Below the pieces are notes generated by a model, which made no database searches, was not told the DNA's origin, and worked only from the letters and a program-made list of their open reading frames with translations. The translations under genes were made by a program, and so were the position numbers. Shown one piece after another: positions 52,116 through 60,371 of a stretch of DNA of 64,000 nucleotides; the stretch's first letter is position 1, and the number at the start of each line of letters is the position of its first letter. Source of the DNA: an uncultured Clostridia bacterium. GTDB taxonomy: Bacteria; Bacillota; Clostridia; Christensenellales; Borkfalkiaceae. Location of the stretch: positions 1-64,000 of the forward strand of contig CANROE010000007.1 of assembly GCA_947632195.1 (NCBI GenBank), in the 5' to 3' direction.

Positions 52116-52520
52116 ATGGAAGAGAATGAAAACGTCGAAACGGTAGAAGAGACAACCGCGGCGGAAGTCCCCGCAGAAGAGCCCGCAGCAGAGCCCGTGG
52201 CGGAGACCGCAGCGGAGACCGTAGCGCCTGCGGAAAACGAGGCGGCTCCCGAACAGGAGGAGAGAACGCGCGAGCGCGGCGAACGCCCCGCAAAGAAAGG
52301 CTTTAAAAAGCAGAATTTCAAAAAGGTGTGCCTTTTCTGCCAGGAAAAGACGGCAAAGATCGACTATAAGGACGTCGGCAAGCTGCGCAAGTACGTTGCG
52401 GAAGGCGGAAAGATTTTGCCCCGCAGAATGACGGGCACCTGCGCCAAGCACCAGAGAGAGCTTGCGATCGCGATCAAGCGCGCGCGCATTGCCGCCCTCC
52501 TGCCGTTCAAAGCCGACTAA
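52116..52520 (+). CDS. rpsR: Ribosomal protein S18 (bS18) with acidic N-terminal extension
   Basis: 134 residues. The last 70 or so are a normal S18 ([40 protein letters not shown]). About 60 residues rich in Glu, Ala, Pro and Val precede it ([20 protein letters not shown] and so on), then a short Arg/Lys stretch. Bacterial S18 is usually 75-90 residues. AAGGAG precedes the ATG, and no better internal start is seen, so the extension is probably translated. Confidence 0.94.
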   Translation: MEENENVETVEETTAAEVPAEEPAAEPVAETAAETVAPAENEAAPEQEERTRERGERPAKKGFKKQNFKKVCLFCQEKTAKIDYKDVGKLRKYVAEGGKILPRRMTGTCAKHQRELAIAIKRARIAALLPFKAD

Positions 52521-52551
52521 ACGGACACAAATTACTATGCTAAGCACAAAT

Positions 52552-52580
52552 AAAAGCACTCCCAAGCGGAGTGCTTTTGT
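52552..52580. terminator. Bidirectional terminator between rpsR and XRE gene
   Basis: AAAAGCACTCC pairs with GGAGTGCTTTT; T-runs follow on both strands. It serves the convergent rpsR and XRE genes. Confidence 0.85.
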
Positions 52581-52807
52581 TATTGTCCGTCATATTTTAT
52601 CCCATATTCATCTTCCAGCCCAAGAAGATGATCGGCAGAAACGGAGAAAATTTCGCAGAGCTTTTTAAGGCTCGTAATATCCGGTTCCGTTCTCCCCTGT
52701 TCCCACGACGCATAACAATTCGGAGAAACTTGCAACCGTAAATAGACGTCTTTTTGCGTCATGCCCCGCGATTTTCGGATCTCTTTGAGTTGCAAGTGAA
52801 ATTCCAT
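52580..52807 (-). CDS. Small XRE-family regulator
   Basis: 75 residues, nearly all helix-turn-helix: LKEIRKSRGMTQKDVYLRLQ, then SPNCYASWEQGRTEPD. It has no ribosome binding site; TAAAAT lies six bases before the ATG, so the mRNA is predicted leaderless, although the -35 is poor. It diverges from a membrane-protein gene whose promoter contains CTACCCAA repeats, the likely operators. Confidence 0.88.
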   Translation of the reverse strand: MEFHLQLKEIRKSRGMTQKDVYLRLQVSPNCYASWEQGRTEPDITSLKKLCEIFSVSADHLLGLEDEYGIKYDGQ

Positions 52808-52827
52808 GCTATAATTTTAACCATTTC

Positions 52828-52893
52828 CTACCCAAAACGGGTTGACACTACCCAATTTAAGTAGTATAATGCATGTACACAGTTTGGGTAGAA
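52828..52893. promoter_or_regulatory. Membrane-protein promoter with CTACCCAA operators
   Basis: TTGACA (52842-52847), 17 bases, TATAAT (52865-52870) on the plus strand. CTACCCAA occurs at 52828-52835 and 52848-52855 (inside the spacer), and in reverse as TTTGGGTAG just after the -10 (about 52883-52891). The divergent XRE protein is the likely binder. Confidence 0.65.
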
Positions 52894-52924
52894 ACCCATT
52901 GTAAATTCAAAAGGAGAAAGATTT

Positions 52925-53479
52925 ATGAAAGATTTTTCGGCAAAAAAGGCAGTTTTGGCGAGCGTCGCTTCCCTTGCGGCATTGATGATGTTGGTTGGAC
53001 TTTATATTCCGTTGGGATTCAGCACTGACGGTCTCGGCGGCCATTACGATGGAATTTACATGCTCTATTATTTCAATTATTACATTTTTTCCGCCGAATC
53101 GCAGATTCTGCGGTTTATGGCAATGGGGTTTGAGTGCTATATGCAACTGTTGTGTTCCATCGTTCTGGTCACGGTCAACATTGTCGGAATTTTCTGCTTT
53201 TCCCGCAAAACAAGCGGGCGAATCGCCTTAATCAGCGTTCTTATTGCGATCGTTTTTTCTTGTGCTTATATGTTCGAGGGTCTCTTTTTTGGGCGGGACA
53301 TAAAAGGAAATCGAATCCTTACATACTCCTATTTGCTCCCTATCATCACCGCCGTGATCGCGGCTGCTTTCTTGATCTGCAAATTTGCGATCAAAGAGAA
53401 AAACGTACCCGCAGAAACTGTTAACTCGCTTGACGCGGAAACGAAAAAAGAGGAAGAAACATCCTCCTCGGAAAATTAA
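52925..53479 (+). CDS. Four-helix membrane protein of unknown function
   Basis: 184 residues. Four hydrophobic helices (about 10-31, 61-90, 96-118 and 137-157) and a charged C-terminal tail ending EEETSSSEN, probably cytosolic. No family recognised. It is controlled by a strong promoter overlapped by presumed XRE operators, so the pair looks like a small switchable module. AAGGAG precedes the ATG. Confidence 0.7.
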   Translation: MKDFSAKKAVLASVASLAALMMLVGLYIPLGFSTDGLGGHYDGIYMLYYFNYYIFSAESQILRFMAMGFECYMQLLCSIVLVTVNIVGIFCFSRKTSGRIALISVLIAIVFSCAYMFEGLFFGRDIKGNRILTYSYLLPIITAVIAAAFLICKFAIKEKNVPAETVNSLDAETKKEEETSSSEN

Positions 53480-53530
53480 AAACTTTCAAAACGCTCCCAC
53501 GTCGGGAGCGTCCATAGGGAATCGCAAAAC

Positions 53531-53559
53531 AACGGCGGGGAAGATTCCCCGCCGTTTTT
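53531..53559. terminator. Terminator between membrane protein and aldo/keto reductase remnant
   Basis: AACGGCGGGGAA pairs with TTCCCCGCCGTT followed by TTT. A second hairpin, ACGCTCCC/GGGAGCGT, lies at 53491-53511. Both follow the membrane-protein stop. Confidence 0.75.
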
Positions 53560-53604
53560 AAATGATCTTTTATCGCGTTTCGCCCATACCTTTCCGTTGC
53601 TCCG

Positions 53605-54522
53605 TCAATCCATGTAGTCTTGAAAGCTGTTTTCAAGTTGCGTTTTGACGGCTGCTTTGAGCGCGGCGGTCACATCGAACGCACCGCCGATTTTCGCCGT
53701 CTCTTTTGCGTAATCCCCCCTTTCAAAGGCAAGATCGTAGGCTAAGCGGAAACTTTTATAGTAGTTGAGCTCCGCGCTGAAATACGGGTCGGGCTGAATG
53801 AACATACTGTTATACGCCCGAATGATACCCGAGATCGGCACGCCGTAAGCGTTCTCGTCCAATGCCGCCCAGTTATCGCATTGATACTTCCATGTCTTTT
53901 GGAACTCTGCTTTGACCTCTTTCAAGGCGCGCTCTTCCGCTGCGCTCAGAGGCTTGAAGTCCCGCATAAAGCCCGTGTTTTCTTCGACCTGCGAAAGATC
54001 GCTCATACCGGAGAGAACGGCGAGTACGCCCTCGCGCGAGGCAGAAAACCGAATAGCAAAGCTCGCGGGAGAGGCGTCCCCATCAATCTCTTTGAGGATA
54101 TGCTCCGCGCCCGTTGGCACGCGGGCAAGCGCGCCGCCCTTTACGGGCTCCATGACAATGACACGCTTTCCGTGCTTGCGGATCACTTCGTAGCACATTT
54201 TCGACTGAATGAAGGGTTCTTCCCAATCGTAATAGTTCAAAACGATCTGCACGGCGTCCACCTCGGGGTGCTCGGTTAGAATTTGATCGAGGTGCTCCGC
54301 GTCGTCGTGAGATAGTAGTCAAAGTATTCCACCCCGCACTTTTCAAGCTGTTCGTTGAAAATTTCTTCCACTCTGCCTTCTGCGGGCATTTGGAAGGTGG
54401 GAAATTTGCTCTAAAAAGAGGTCTACCATTTTCTTGAATTGTTCCATGTCGATGTCGGCCCCGCTAACGCTATTTAGCGGCAGCCGCATGAGTCCGAATC
54501 CCAATTTTTTGATTTCACGCAT
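53605..54522 (-). pseudogene. Degenerate aldo/keto reductase
   Basis: A good start (ATG 54522 after AAAGGAG) encodes REIKKLGFGLMRLP, then the frame breaks at about residue 38. Relatives have the FDTA/Tyr active-site region at that point; here the sequence jumps to FPTFQMPAEGR in another frame. It then jumps from YFDYYL directly to HDDAEHLD, deleting the part before the strand-3 region. After that it is open to the end (DAVQIVLNYYDWEEPF, VIVMEPVKGG). Two internal deletions remove the catalytic Asp/Tyr region. No iron-sulfur motifs are present. Downstream of a TetR gene. Confidence 0.8.
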
Positions 54523-54537
54523 TGTCGTTTTCTCCTT

Positions 54538-55164
54538 TTATTGCTCGGCGCCGGCGTTTAAGTATGGCTTCATCATTGCGGGCAGAAACATGGTGCAGAA
54601 CGTTTTGGTGCGCTCCTCGAAACTGTATGCTCCGCCCGACATATCCCAGCAGAGCATTTCGCCGTAAATGACGTCCGTCAGGGCGTCCGAAAGCGCGCCG
54701 ATCGGCGTGTCCTCTTTGAGTTCGCCCCGTTCGACACCCATTTTTATGATCCCTTTCATGGAATCGGCGTCTTTGCGGAGTTTTTCCCTGTCGTAGGGGC
54801 TGCCCACGAGATCGGGGTCTACGGTATTGCGCACCCACTCCTGGCAGAGTTTGAGCCCGTCCCGTTCGATATGTCCCGAAAAAGTGACCATATAAAATGC
54901 CAGCCGATCCATAAACGAGCCGACGTAGCTTTGCGCCTCTTCGTAAATTTCACGAAACATATCGTGGCTGATCGCAAATACCACATCCTCCTTGCGCTTG
55001 AAATAGGTATAAAACGTCCCGTTTGAAACGCCGCATGCCTTTGTGATCTCCTCGATCGAGGTATTGACGAGCCCCTTTTCGCGGATGATTCTCTTTGCCG
55101 CCTCCAACAGTTTCCTCTTCGTCTCCAAAGCGGCGATCTTTCTGTTCGTCATTTTTTCGGACAT
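54538..55164 (-). CDS. TetR-family transcriptional regulator
   Basis: 208 residues. The N-terminal helix-turn-helix is EITKACGVSNGTFYTYFKRKEDV (about 40-62), followed by a C-terminal ligand-binding part. It lies six bases after the ECF S-component gene in the same operon as an iron alcohol dehydrogenase. The inverted repeat over that operon's promoter is its likely operator. The ribosome binding site is weak. Confidence 0.92.
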   Translation of the reverse strand: MSEKMTNRKIAALETKRKLLEAAKRIIREKGLVNTSIEEITKACGVSNGTFYTYFKRKEDVVFAISHDMFREIYEEAQSYVGSFMDRLAFYMVTFSGHIERDGLKLCQEWVRNTVDPDLVGSPYDREKLRKDADSMKGIIKMGVERGELKEDTPIGALSDALTDVIYGEMLCWDMSGGAYSFEERTKTFCTMFLPAMMKPYLNAGAEQ

Positions 55165-55170
55165 GCTTAA

Positions 55171-55749
55171 TTATTCCTTGTCCTTTATAAGGAGCAGGCG
55201 CAGTCCCATAACAATAAAGGGTACGATGACGGCCTGTAAAACCATGCCCAAAAGTCCCGTCTGGATCTGCGACCAGACCGTTGCCGCCGAGAGAGGAGAA
55301 ACGCTCTGGAAAATGGCGGCTATCGTGAGGAACACGAGCCTGCCTGCGACCTGCGCAAGGAGTACTGCAGGGAACGCCATCCAGCCGTTTTGGGCAATGT
55401 GGCGCGAAAACAGTCCCGAAACCGCCCCGAAAACCGCGAGTTCTGCAATCATATAGGGCAGACGAATTGCAGCGGGCATGGGATTGCCGGCAAGCGAAGT
55501 GATCGCAAAACTGATGACGGGGGAAAGGATACCGACGCCCAACCCCCATTTCCAGCCGAGCAGGCACCCGCCGAGAAGGATCGGCAGATACATGGGCAGC
55601 CATTGAACGCCGCCGGGCGCGCCGAGCACGAGATGAATGAGCTGCGGAAGAACTACCGCAAGTGCGATGACACCCAGCGAAATAAGCGTTTTTACCGTGA
55701 TTTTCACACGGAGAGCCACGCTGTGACGCGAAAGAACTTGTTCGATCAT
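55171..55749 (-). CDS. ECF transporter S component (substrate-binding membrane subunit)
   Basis: 192 residues, six hydrophobic helices, with LPMYLPILLGGCLLGWKWGL and NPMPAAIRLPYMIAELAVFG resembling S components of energy-coupling factor vitamin transporters. The shared EcfA/T module is not in the window. The substrate is unknown. GGAGGT precedes the ATG. Confidence 0.75.
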   Translation of the reverse strand: MIEQVLSRHSVALRVKITVKTLISLGVIALAVVLPQLIHLVLGAPGGVQWLPMYLPILLGGCLLGWKWGLGVGILSPVISFAITSLAGNPMPAAIRLPYMIAELAVFGAVSGLFSRHIAQNGWMAFPAVLLAQVAGRLVFLTIAAIFQSVSPLSAATVWSQIQTGLLGMVLQAVIVPFIVMGLRLLLIKDKE

Positions 55750-55796
55750 GATATATTACCTCCGATTTTTACTTTTTCGTTTTTTCTGCTATGGTA

Positions 55797-56966
55797 TTAT
55801 AGGCACATTCTGAAAATCGCTTCCACGTCCTGAGCGTTAAGCGGCTTGAATCCTTGCAACGTCCCGCCGCCACAGGCTTTTTGCGCCATAACGGAGAAAT
55901 TGCTGTCGTCAATGCCGAGTTCGGTGAGCGTGCTTTGCAAACCGAGCGTATGGAAGAAGAAGTCGGAAAGGGCGTCGATCGCGGCATTTGCACCGTCTGT
56001 ATCCGAGAGCGACGTATCTATGCTGAAAACATCCACACCGAATTTTTTGATTTGCGGGGCGGTATTCTCGTCCAACACATATTTGAGCCACCGAGGGGTC
56101 AAAATCGCAAGTCCGAGACCGTGCGTAATATCATAAAACGCGGAAAGCTCATGCTCCATCATATGGCAGGAGACATCTTGGTCTATCCCTGCGGCAACAA
56201 AGTCGTTCAATGCCCAGGAAGATGCCCACATGAGATTTGCGCGCGCCTCGTAGTTGTCGGGAGTTTCGAGTGCGATCGGAGCGTACTTGACGACCGTCTT
56301 GATGAGCTCTGTTATAACGCGGTCGATAAAATCCATTTTGGGCTGCATTGTAAAGTAGAAACTGTCAAAGACGTGCGAAAGAATATCCACGCTGCCGCAA
56401 GCCGTCTGAAATTTACTGACCGAATAGGTGTTTTCGGGGTTCAAAAAGGACGCTTTGGGCTGCAACAGCGGGCTGAGAATGGCAAGTTTTTCATGCGTCT
56501 GCATATTCGAGATCACGCCGCCGCAATCCATTTCGGAGCCTGTCGCCGCAAGCGTGAGAACGGTGACGATCGGCAATGCGTTTACGACGGAAGCCGTACC
56601 TTTTACCAGATCCCAAGCGTCGCCGTCGTAATATGTTGCCGCAGCGATCGCCTTTGTGCAGTCTATGGTAGAGCCGCCGCCGACCGCGAGCAGAACGTCG
56701 ATCTTGTTTTGTTTGCAGATTTCCGCGCCTCGGTTGACGGTCGTATGACGGGGATTGGGTTCCACGCCCGAAAGTTCAAAACATTCCAGCCCCGCCTCCG
56801 CAATTTCTTTCAGCACTTTCTCATAAAGTCCGATTCTCTTGATCGAGCCGCCGCCGTAGACGAGAAGGACTCTTTGCCCGTACTTTTTGAGTTCTTCCCC
56901 GAGATTTTTCAGTTGATCCTTGCCAAAATAAACCTTTGTGGTGTTTTGAAAAACAAAATCGTTCAT
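55797..56966 (-). CDS. Iron-containing NADH-dependent butanol dehydrogenase-like enzyme
   Basis: 389 residues, group III alcohol dehydrogenase. NAD site VGGGSTIDCTKAIA; metal-site region SHVFDSF...HMMEHELSAFYDITHGLG; similar to clostridial butanol dehydrogenase. ATG 56966 follows AAGGAG. First gene of an operon with an S component, TetR and the aldo/keto reductase remnant. Confidence 0.92.
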   Translation of the reverse strand: MNDFVFQNTTKVYFGKDQLKNLGEELKKYGQRVLLVYGGGSIKRIGLYEKVLKEIAEAGLECFELSGVEPNPRHTTVNRGAEICKQNKIDVLLAVGGGSTIDCTKAIAAATYYDGDAWDLVKGTASVVNALPIVTVLTLAATGSEMDCGGVISNMQTHEKLAILSPLLQPKASFLNPENTYSVSKFQTACGSVDILSHVFDSFYFTMQPKMDFIDRVITELIKTVVKYAPIALETPDNYEARANLMWASSWALNDFVAAGIDQDVSCHMMEHELSAFYDITHGLGLAILTPRWLKYVLDENTAPQIKKFGVDVFSIDTSLSDTDGANAAIDALSDFFFHTLGLQSTLTELGIDDSNFSVMAQKACGGGTLQGFKPLNAQDVEAIFRMCL

Positions 56967-56996
56967 TTTAAGTCTCCTTTTTGATTCTTCGATTTG

Positions 56997-57039
56997 ATTA
57001 TACCACATTCACTGAATGAAAGTCAATGATTTTCATTCA
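56997..57039 (-). promoter_or_regulatory. TetR-type operator over the alcohol dehydrogenase promoter
   Basis: Minus-strand TTGACT (57021-57026), 18 bases, TATAAT (56997-57002). The inverted repeat TGAATGAAA-N9-TTTCATTCA (57013-57039) covers the -35, and a second, overlapping one, CATTCACTGAATG, lies at 57006-57018 in the spacer. Confidence 0.7.
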
Positions 57040-57099
57040 CCTATATAAAAAATTTTCTTGTCCGCGACTTTTCGGTAGGATAAGCGTCGGAGCGTATTT

Positions 57100-58314
57100 T
57101 TAAATTCCGCCCGGGGGCGGGGATTGGGTCGGTTTCTCTTCTGGCAGTTTGTTCTCCCCCAAGAGCGTTGCGGGCTTGATCGCGCCGTCGCCGAATTTTT
57201 CGCGGATCTTGTCGAGCGCGCCCTCCACCTTGCGCCGCTTGGGATCGCTCCCAAAAAAGGAGAGCTGGCAAGGGCTGTCCGCACTTTCGAGATGAATGGC
57301 GCTCACCGTGAGCGCGCGAATGGTCTTTTGCCAACCGTAGCGCGTTTTCAAGAGCTCGGTGGCGGCCTTGGAAAGATCGGCGGCGCACTGCGTGGGGCCC
57401 GACAGCAGCTGCTGCCACGATTCAAAATGCAGATCGCTGTCCCGCACCGTCACCTGGATCCCCCGCGCCTGCAAGTTGAGACAGCGCAGCTTTTGCCCGA
57501 TGTCCTGCGTGAGCGCGACGAATACTACGTTCGCCTCCTCGATGTTGGTAAGGTCGGCAACGCAGGTAATGCCGTGCCCCACCGACTTGACCTCTTCCTC
57601 CTCCCCCACTTTGGCGACGGGAGAATCGTCCAGCCCGTTGGCATACTTTTGCAGCGTTTCGCCGTTCTTGCCGAACTTGCGCGCGATGAAAGCGGGCGGG
57701 GCCTTTGCAAGATCGCCGATGTTGACAATGCCGAACGTCTTTAATTTTTCGGTGGTCGCCCGTCCGCAGAAGAGAAGGTCGGAACAGGGCAATTTCCACA
57801 CCGTGTTTTTGAAATCTTCGCGGGTGATCTCGGTGACAGCGTCGGGTTTTTTCATGTCCGAGCCCAGCTTGGCGAAAACCTTGTTGAAACTCACCCCCAC
57901 GCTCACCGTGATACCGAGCTCTCTCTTCACAACGGCGCGGAGCTCGTCGGCAATGGCGCGCGGGGACATGGGACAGCCCGTGACGTCCAGCCAGCACTCA
58001 TCGAGGCCGTAGCCCTCCACGCGGTCGGTGTAGCGCTCGTAAATTTCGTGCAGACGGCGGGAGAATTTGGCGTAGATGTCGTGATGGGGCGGCACGATGA
58101 CGAGGTCGGGGCAGAGCCGCTGCGCCTGCCAATTCGCCATGCCCGTCTTGACCCCCATCCGCTTGGCGAGCTCCGATTTTGCGAGCACGATGCCGTGGCG
58201 GTTTTCCGCCGCCCCGCACACCGCCACCGCCCGACCTTTGAGCTCGGGATGGAGCGCCGCCTCCACCGAGGCATAGAACGCGTTTGCGTCGCTGTGTAGA
58301 ATCGCTCTGTCCAT
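57100..58314 (-). CDS. dinB: DNA polymerase IV (Y-family)
   Basis: Error-prone translesion polymerase. 404 residues. Catalytic motifs are HSDANAFYASVEA (first Asp) and GYGLDECWLDVTG; the little-finger domain ends before QLSFFGSD, which resembles a clamp-binding peptide. ATG 58314 lies at the predicted transcription start (six bases after TATAAT); the track start at 58332 is upstream of the -10. Confidence 0.94.
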   Translation of the reverse strand: MDRAILHSDANAFYASVEAALHPELKGRAVAVCGAAENRHGIVLAKSELAKRMGVKTGMANWQAQRLCPDLVIVPPHHDIYAKFSRRLHEIYERYTDRVEGYGLDECWLDVTGCPMSPRAIADELRAVVKRELGITVSVGVSFNKVFAKLGSDMKKPDAVTEITREDFKNTVWKLPCSDLLFCGRATTEKLKTFGIVNIGDLAKAPPAFIARKFGKNGETLQKYANGLDDSPVAKVGEEEEVKSVGHGITCVADLTNIEEANVVFVALTQDIGQKLRCLNLQARGIQVTVRDSDLHFESWQQLLSGPTQCAADLSKAATELLKTRYGWQKTIRALTVSAIHLESADSPCQLSFFGSDPKRRKVEGALDKIREKFGDGAIKPATLLGENKLPEEKPTQSPPPGGI

Positions 58315-58320
58315 GTCTCC

Positions 58321-58349
58321 ATTATAAAACAAACGTTTGAATTTGTCAA
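58321..58349 (-). promoter_or_regulatory. dinB promoter with palindrome
   Basis: Minus-strand TTGACA (58344-58349), 17 bases, TATAAT (58321-58326). The spacer contains the palindrome CAAACGTTTG (58330-58339), a possible repressor site. It is not a clear LexA box of the GAAC-N4-GTTC type. Confidence 0.7.
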
Positions 58350-58429
58350 GCGTCCTGCGTGCCCGAAACTCCCCTTTCCCTTGACAAAATGCCCGAATTA
58401 TGGTATGGTTAGGGTGAGGATATTTTTCC

Positions 58430-58980
58430 TCTCCCGCTGTCCCCTGCGGAGCGGCATGGTGAGGCTCTCTCGCTGTCCCCCGCAGAGCGGGGTGGGGAGG
58501 GGCTTGCTGTCCCTGAAAGGGAAAGTACCCGAGTGAAAAGAGGGGGAAAGGGTTCCTTGCTGTCCCCCGCAGAGCGGCATGGCCCTATACTGTCATGCTT
58601 CCCCGCGCACATGTTCCTAATATGTCATTTCGAGCGGAGCCGCAGGCGAAGTCGAGAAATCTCACATTATTAACACTAAGGTAGAGATGTCTCCACTTCG
58701 GTACTTCGTCGCTGGCGCTCCTCGTGCCGCGCTTAGAGAATCAGAACTGCGCGCGGGGCGGAATGACGCGCGCGGGGCGGGATGACAATTTGGAAATGGG
58801 TTACGCATATGACCTGCCCCCACTTGTGGGGGCGGGTGGCGAACGCAGTGAGACAGGTGGGGGTAAAAATGCGGAGCCCCCTTTCGGCACTGCGTGCCAC
58901 TTTCCCCCGCTTATGCGGGGGACAGCAAAACCTCCACCGCCTCCTTCGTCGGCACCCACCCCTCAATGGGCGGGCAAGTA
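58430..58980. repeat. Family C, A and B repeats between dinB and the ECF-controlled gene
   Basis: Several family C units (58430-58590, CTTGCTGTCCCTGAAAGGGA among them), family A (58622-58788; right end degenerate, with GGCGGAATGACGCGCG duplicated) and B-type hairpin units (58805-58860 and 58920-58980). No gene is seen in 58350-59005. Confidence 0.78.
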
Positions 58981-59005
58981 ACCTCTTTAAATCTTTCCGC
59001 ATTTA

Positions 59006-59039
59006 GTGAGTAATTTTTGCCTTTCGCACGTCTTATTTG
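59006..59039 (+). promoter_or_regulatory. ECF-type promoter of the binding-protein gene
   Basis: GTGAGTAATTTT (59006-59017), 11 bases, CGTCTTATTTG (59029-59039): identical blocks and spacing to the promoter before the ECF sigma gene at 30434-30467. Confidence 0.7.
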
Positions 59040-59080
59040 TGTAAGGGACATTTATCATCAATTCCAAAAGGAGGACTCCC

Positions 59081-60280
59081 ATGAAAGATACGACCCGCAC
59101 CCTGCTGTTTGCCCTCTATACGGCGCTCAAAATCGTGCTCCTCATTTTGACGGCATTCTTCTTTTTCTTCTTTTACCTCTTCATCGCGCGAACATTCCCC
59201 ACGAATATCTACTATCTCTCCTACCTCCTCATTCCCTTTACCCTCCTGCTCTTTACGGCGTGGCTGCTCCCCAAGGGAAAGGTAAGAAAGGGGTTTTTGT
59301 GGAGCGTGCTTGCCCTCTTCCTTGCGGGCGCGATCGCCCTCTCCTCCTGTCTCGGCTACAACGCCTACCTCGGCTCCATCACGATTCCCATGCCTGCGGA
59401 CGGCGCCATCGACCCCTACGAATACCTCGCCTTCGACAAAACTTCCAAAATTGCCCGCCTCGGAAAACCCGCCTCTCTCCGCTTTTCCGCTGAGCAGAAT
59501 TTGCCCGTCCTCGACGGCGCGGCGGCGTTCTTCCCACTCTATTCCTCCTTCGTGGAGGCGGTCTACCCCGAAGAAGTGTGCAAGCTCAACGATAGGACGA
59601 GCCCCTACCGCTACAACAACACGCGCGGCGCGTACAGCAGTCTTGCCCAAAAGGACGCGGACATTCTCTTCGCCTTCGGGCCCGACGACGAGCAGAAGGC
59701 CTACGCCGAGGAGCAGGGCGTGGAATACGAGCTCATCCCCATCGGCTACGAGGGGTTCGTCTTTTTCACCAACTCCAAAAACCCCGTGAAGGACCTGACC
59801 GAAGAGCAAATTCGCGGCATTTACGCAGGACGGGTGACGAATTGGAAGGAGCTCGGCGGCAAGAACGAGAAAATTCAGCCCTTCCAGCGCAACAAGGGGA
59901 GCGGCAGCCAGACCGCGCTTGCCGCGTTTATGGGGGACATCCCCCTCATGGATCCGCCCACCGACCTTGTGAACAGCTTTATGTGGGGGATCATCGAGAA
60001 GGTCTCCGACTATAAGAATTACGGCGGGGCGATCGGGTTTTCCTTCCGCCAATACGCCGAGGAACTTGTGGGGAACGAGAACATCTCCTTCCTCTCGGTG
60101 AACGGTGTGCAGCCCACCCTCGAAAACATCGTGAGCGGGGCCTACCCCGTTCGCATGCCCTTCTATGCCGCAGTGCGCAAGGGGGAACGCACCGCAGAGA
60201 TGGACGCGTTTCTGAATTGGATCCTCTCCGAGGAGGGGCAGAGCCTCGTTTCCGCCTCGGGCTATGCGCCTGTAAATTGA
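59081..60280 (+). CDS. Membrane-anchored PstS-like phosphate-binding-type protein
   Basis: 399 residues. Three N-terminal hydrophobic helices (about 8-35, 44-63 and 70-92) are followed by an external domain of the PstS/PBP-like-2 type, with YEGFVFFTNSKNPVKDLTEE, IRGIYAGRVTNWKELGG and RNKGSGSQTAL (phosphate-loop-like SGSQT). True PstS proteins are lipoproteins without extra helices, and no pstCAB genes follow, so this may sense rather than import an anion. It is probably part of the ECF sigma regulon. GGAGG precedes the ATG. Confidence 0.8.
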   Translation: MKDTTRTLLFALYTALKIVLLILTAFFFFFFYLFIARTFPTNIYYLSYLLIPFTLLLFTAWLLPKGKVRKGFLWSVLALFLAGAIALSSCLGYNAYLGSITIPMPADGAIDPYEYLAFDKTSKIARLGKPASLRFSAEQNLPVLDGAAAFFPLYSSFVEAVYPEEVCKLNDRTSPYRYNNTRGAYSSLAQKDADILFAFGPDDEQKAYAEEQGVEYELIPIGYEGFVFFTNSKNPVKDLTEEQIRGIYAGRVTNWKELGGKNEKIQPFQRNKGSGSQTALAAFMGDIPLMDPPTDLVNSFMWGIIEKVSDYKNYGGAIGFSFRQYAEELVGNENISFLSVNGVQPTLENIVSGAYPVRMPFYAAVRKGERTAEMDAFLNWILSEEGQSLVSASGYAPVN

Positions 60281-60291
60281 AGGGATTATGG

Positions 60292-60330
60292 GGCGCCGAG
60301 GGCGGCTTTTGCCGCCCTCGGCGCCTTTTA
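60292..60330. terminator. Terminator after the binding-protein gene
   Basis: GGCGCCGAGGGCGGC pairs with GCCGCCCTCGGCGCC around TTTT, followed by TTTTA. It has the same GCGCCGAGGGC stem core as the hairpin at 35143-35184. Confidence 0.8.
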
Positions 60331-60336
60331 TATTCC

Positions 60337-60365
60337 TTGACAAAACGCTTTGCCTGTGCTATTCT
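60337..60365 (+). promoter_or_regulatory. Promoter of the TetM-like GTPase gene
   Basis: TTGACA (60337-60342), 17 bases, TATTCT (60360-60365). The ATG at 60372 is the seventh base after the -10. Confidence 0.7.
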
Positions 60366-60371
60366 TTTTTT

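Noticed and set aside
30483-59039. The ECF promoter match as part of a dispersed repeat
   Set aside because: Repeat elements stop before both sites; the 11-base spacers differ while both blocks are kept, which fits a promoter rather than a copied repeat.
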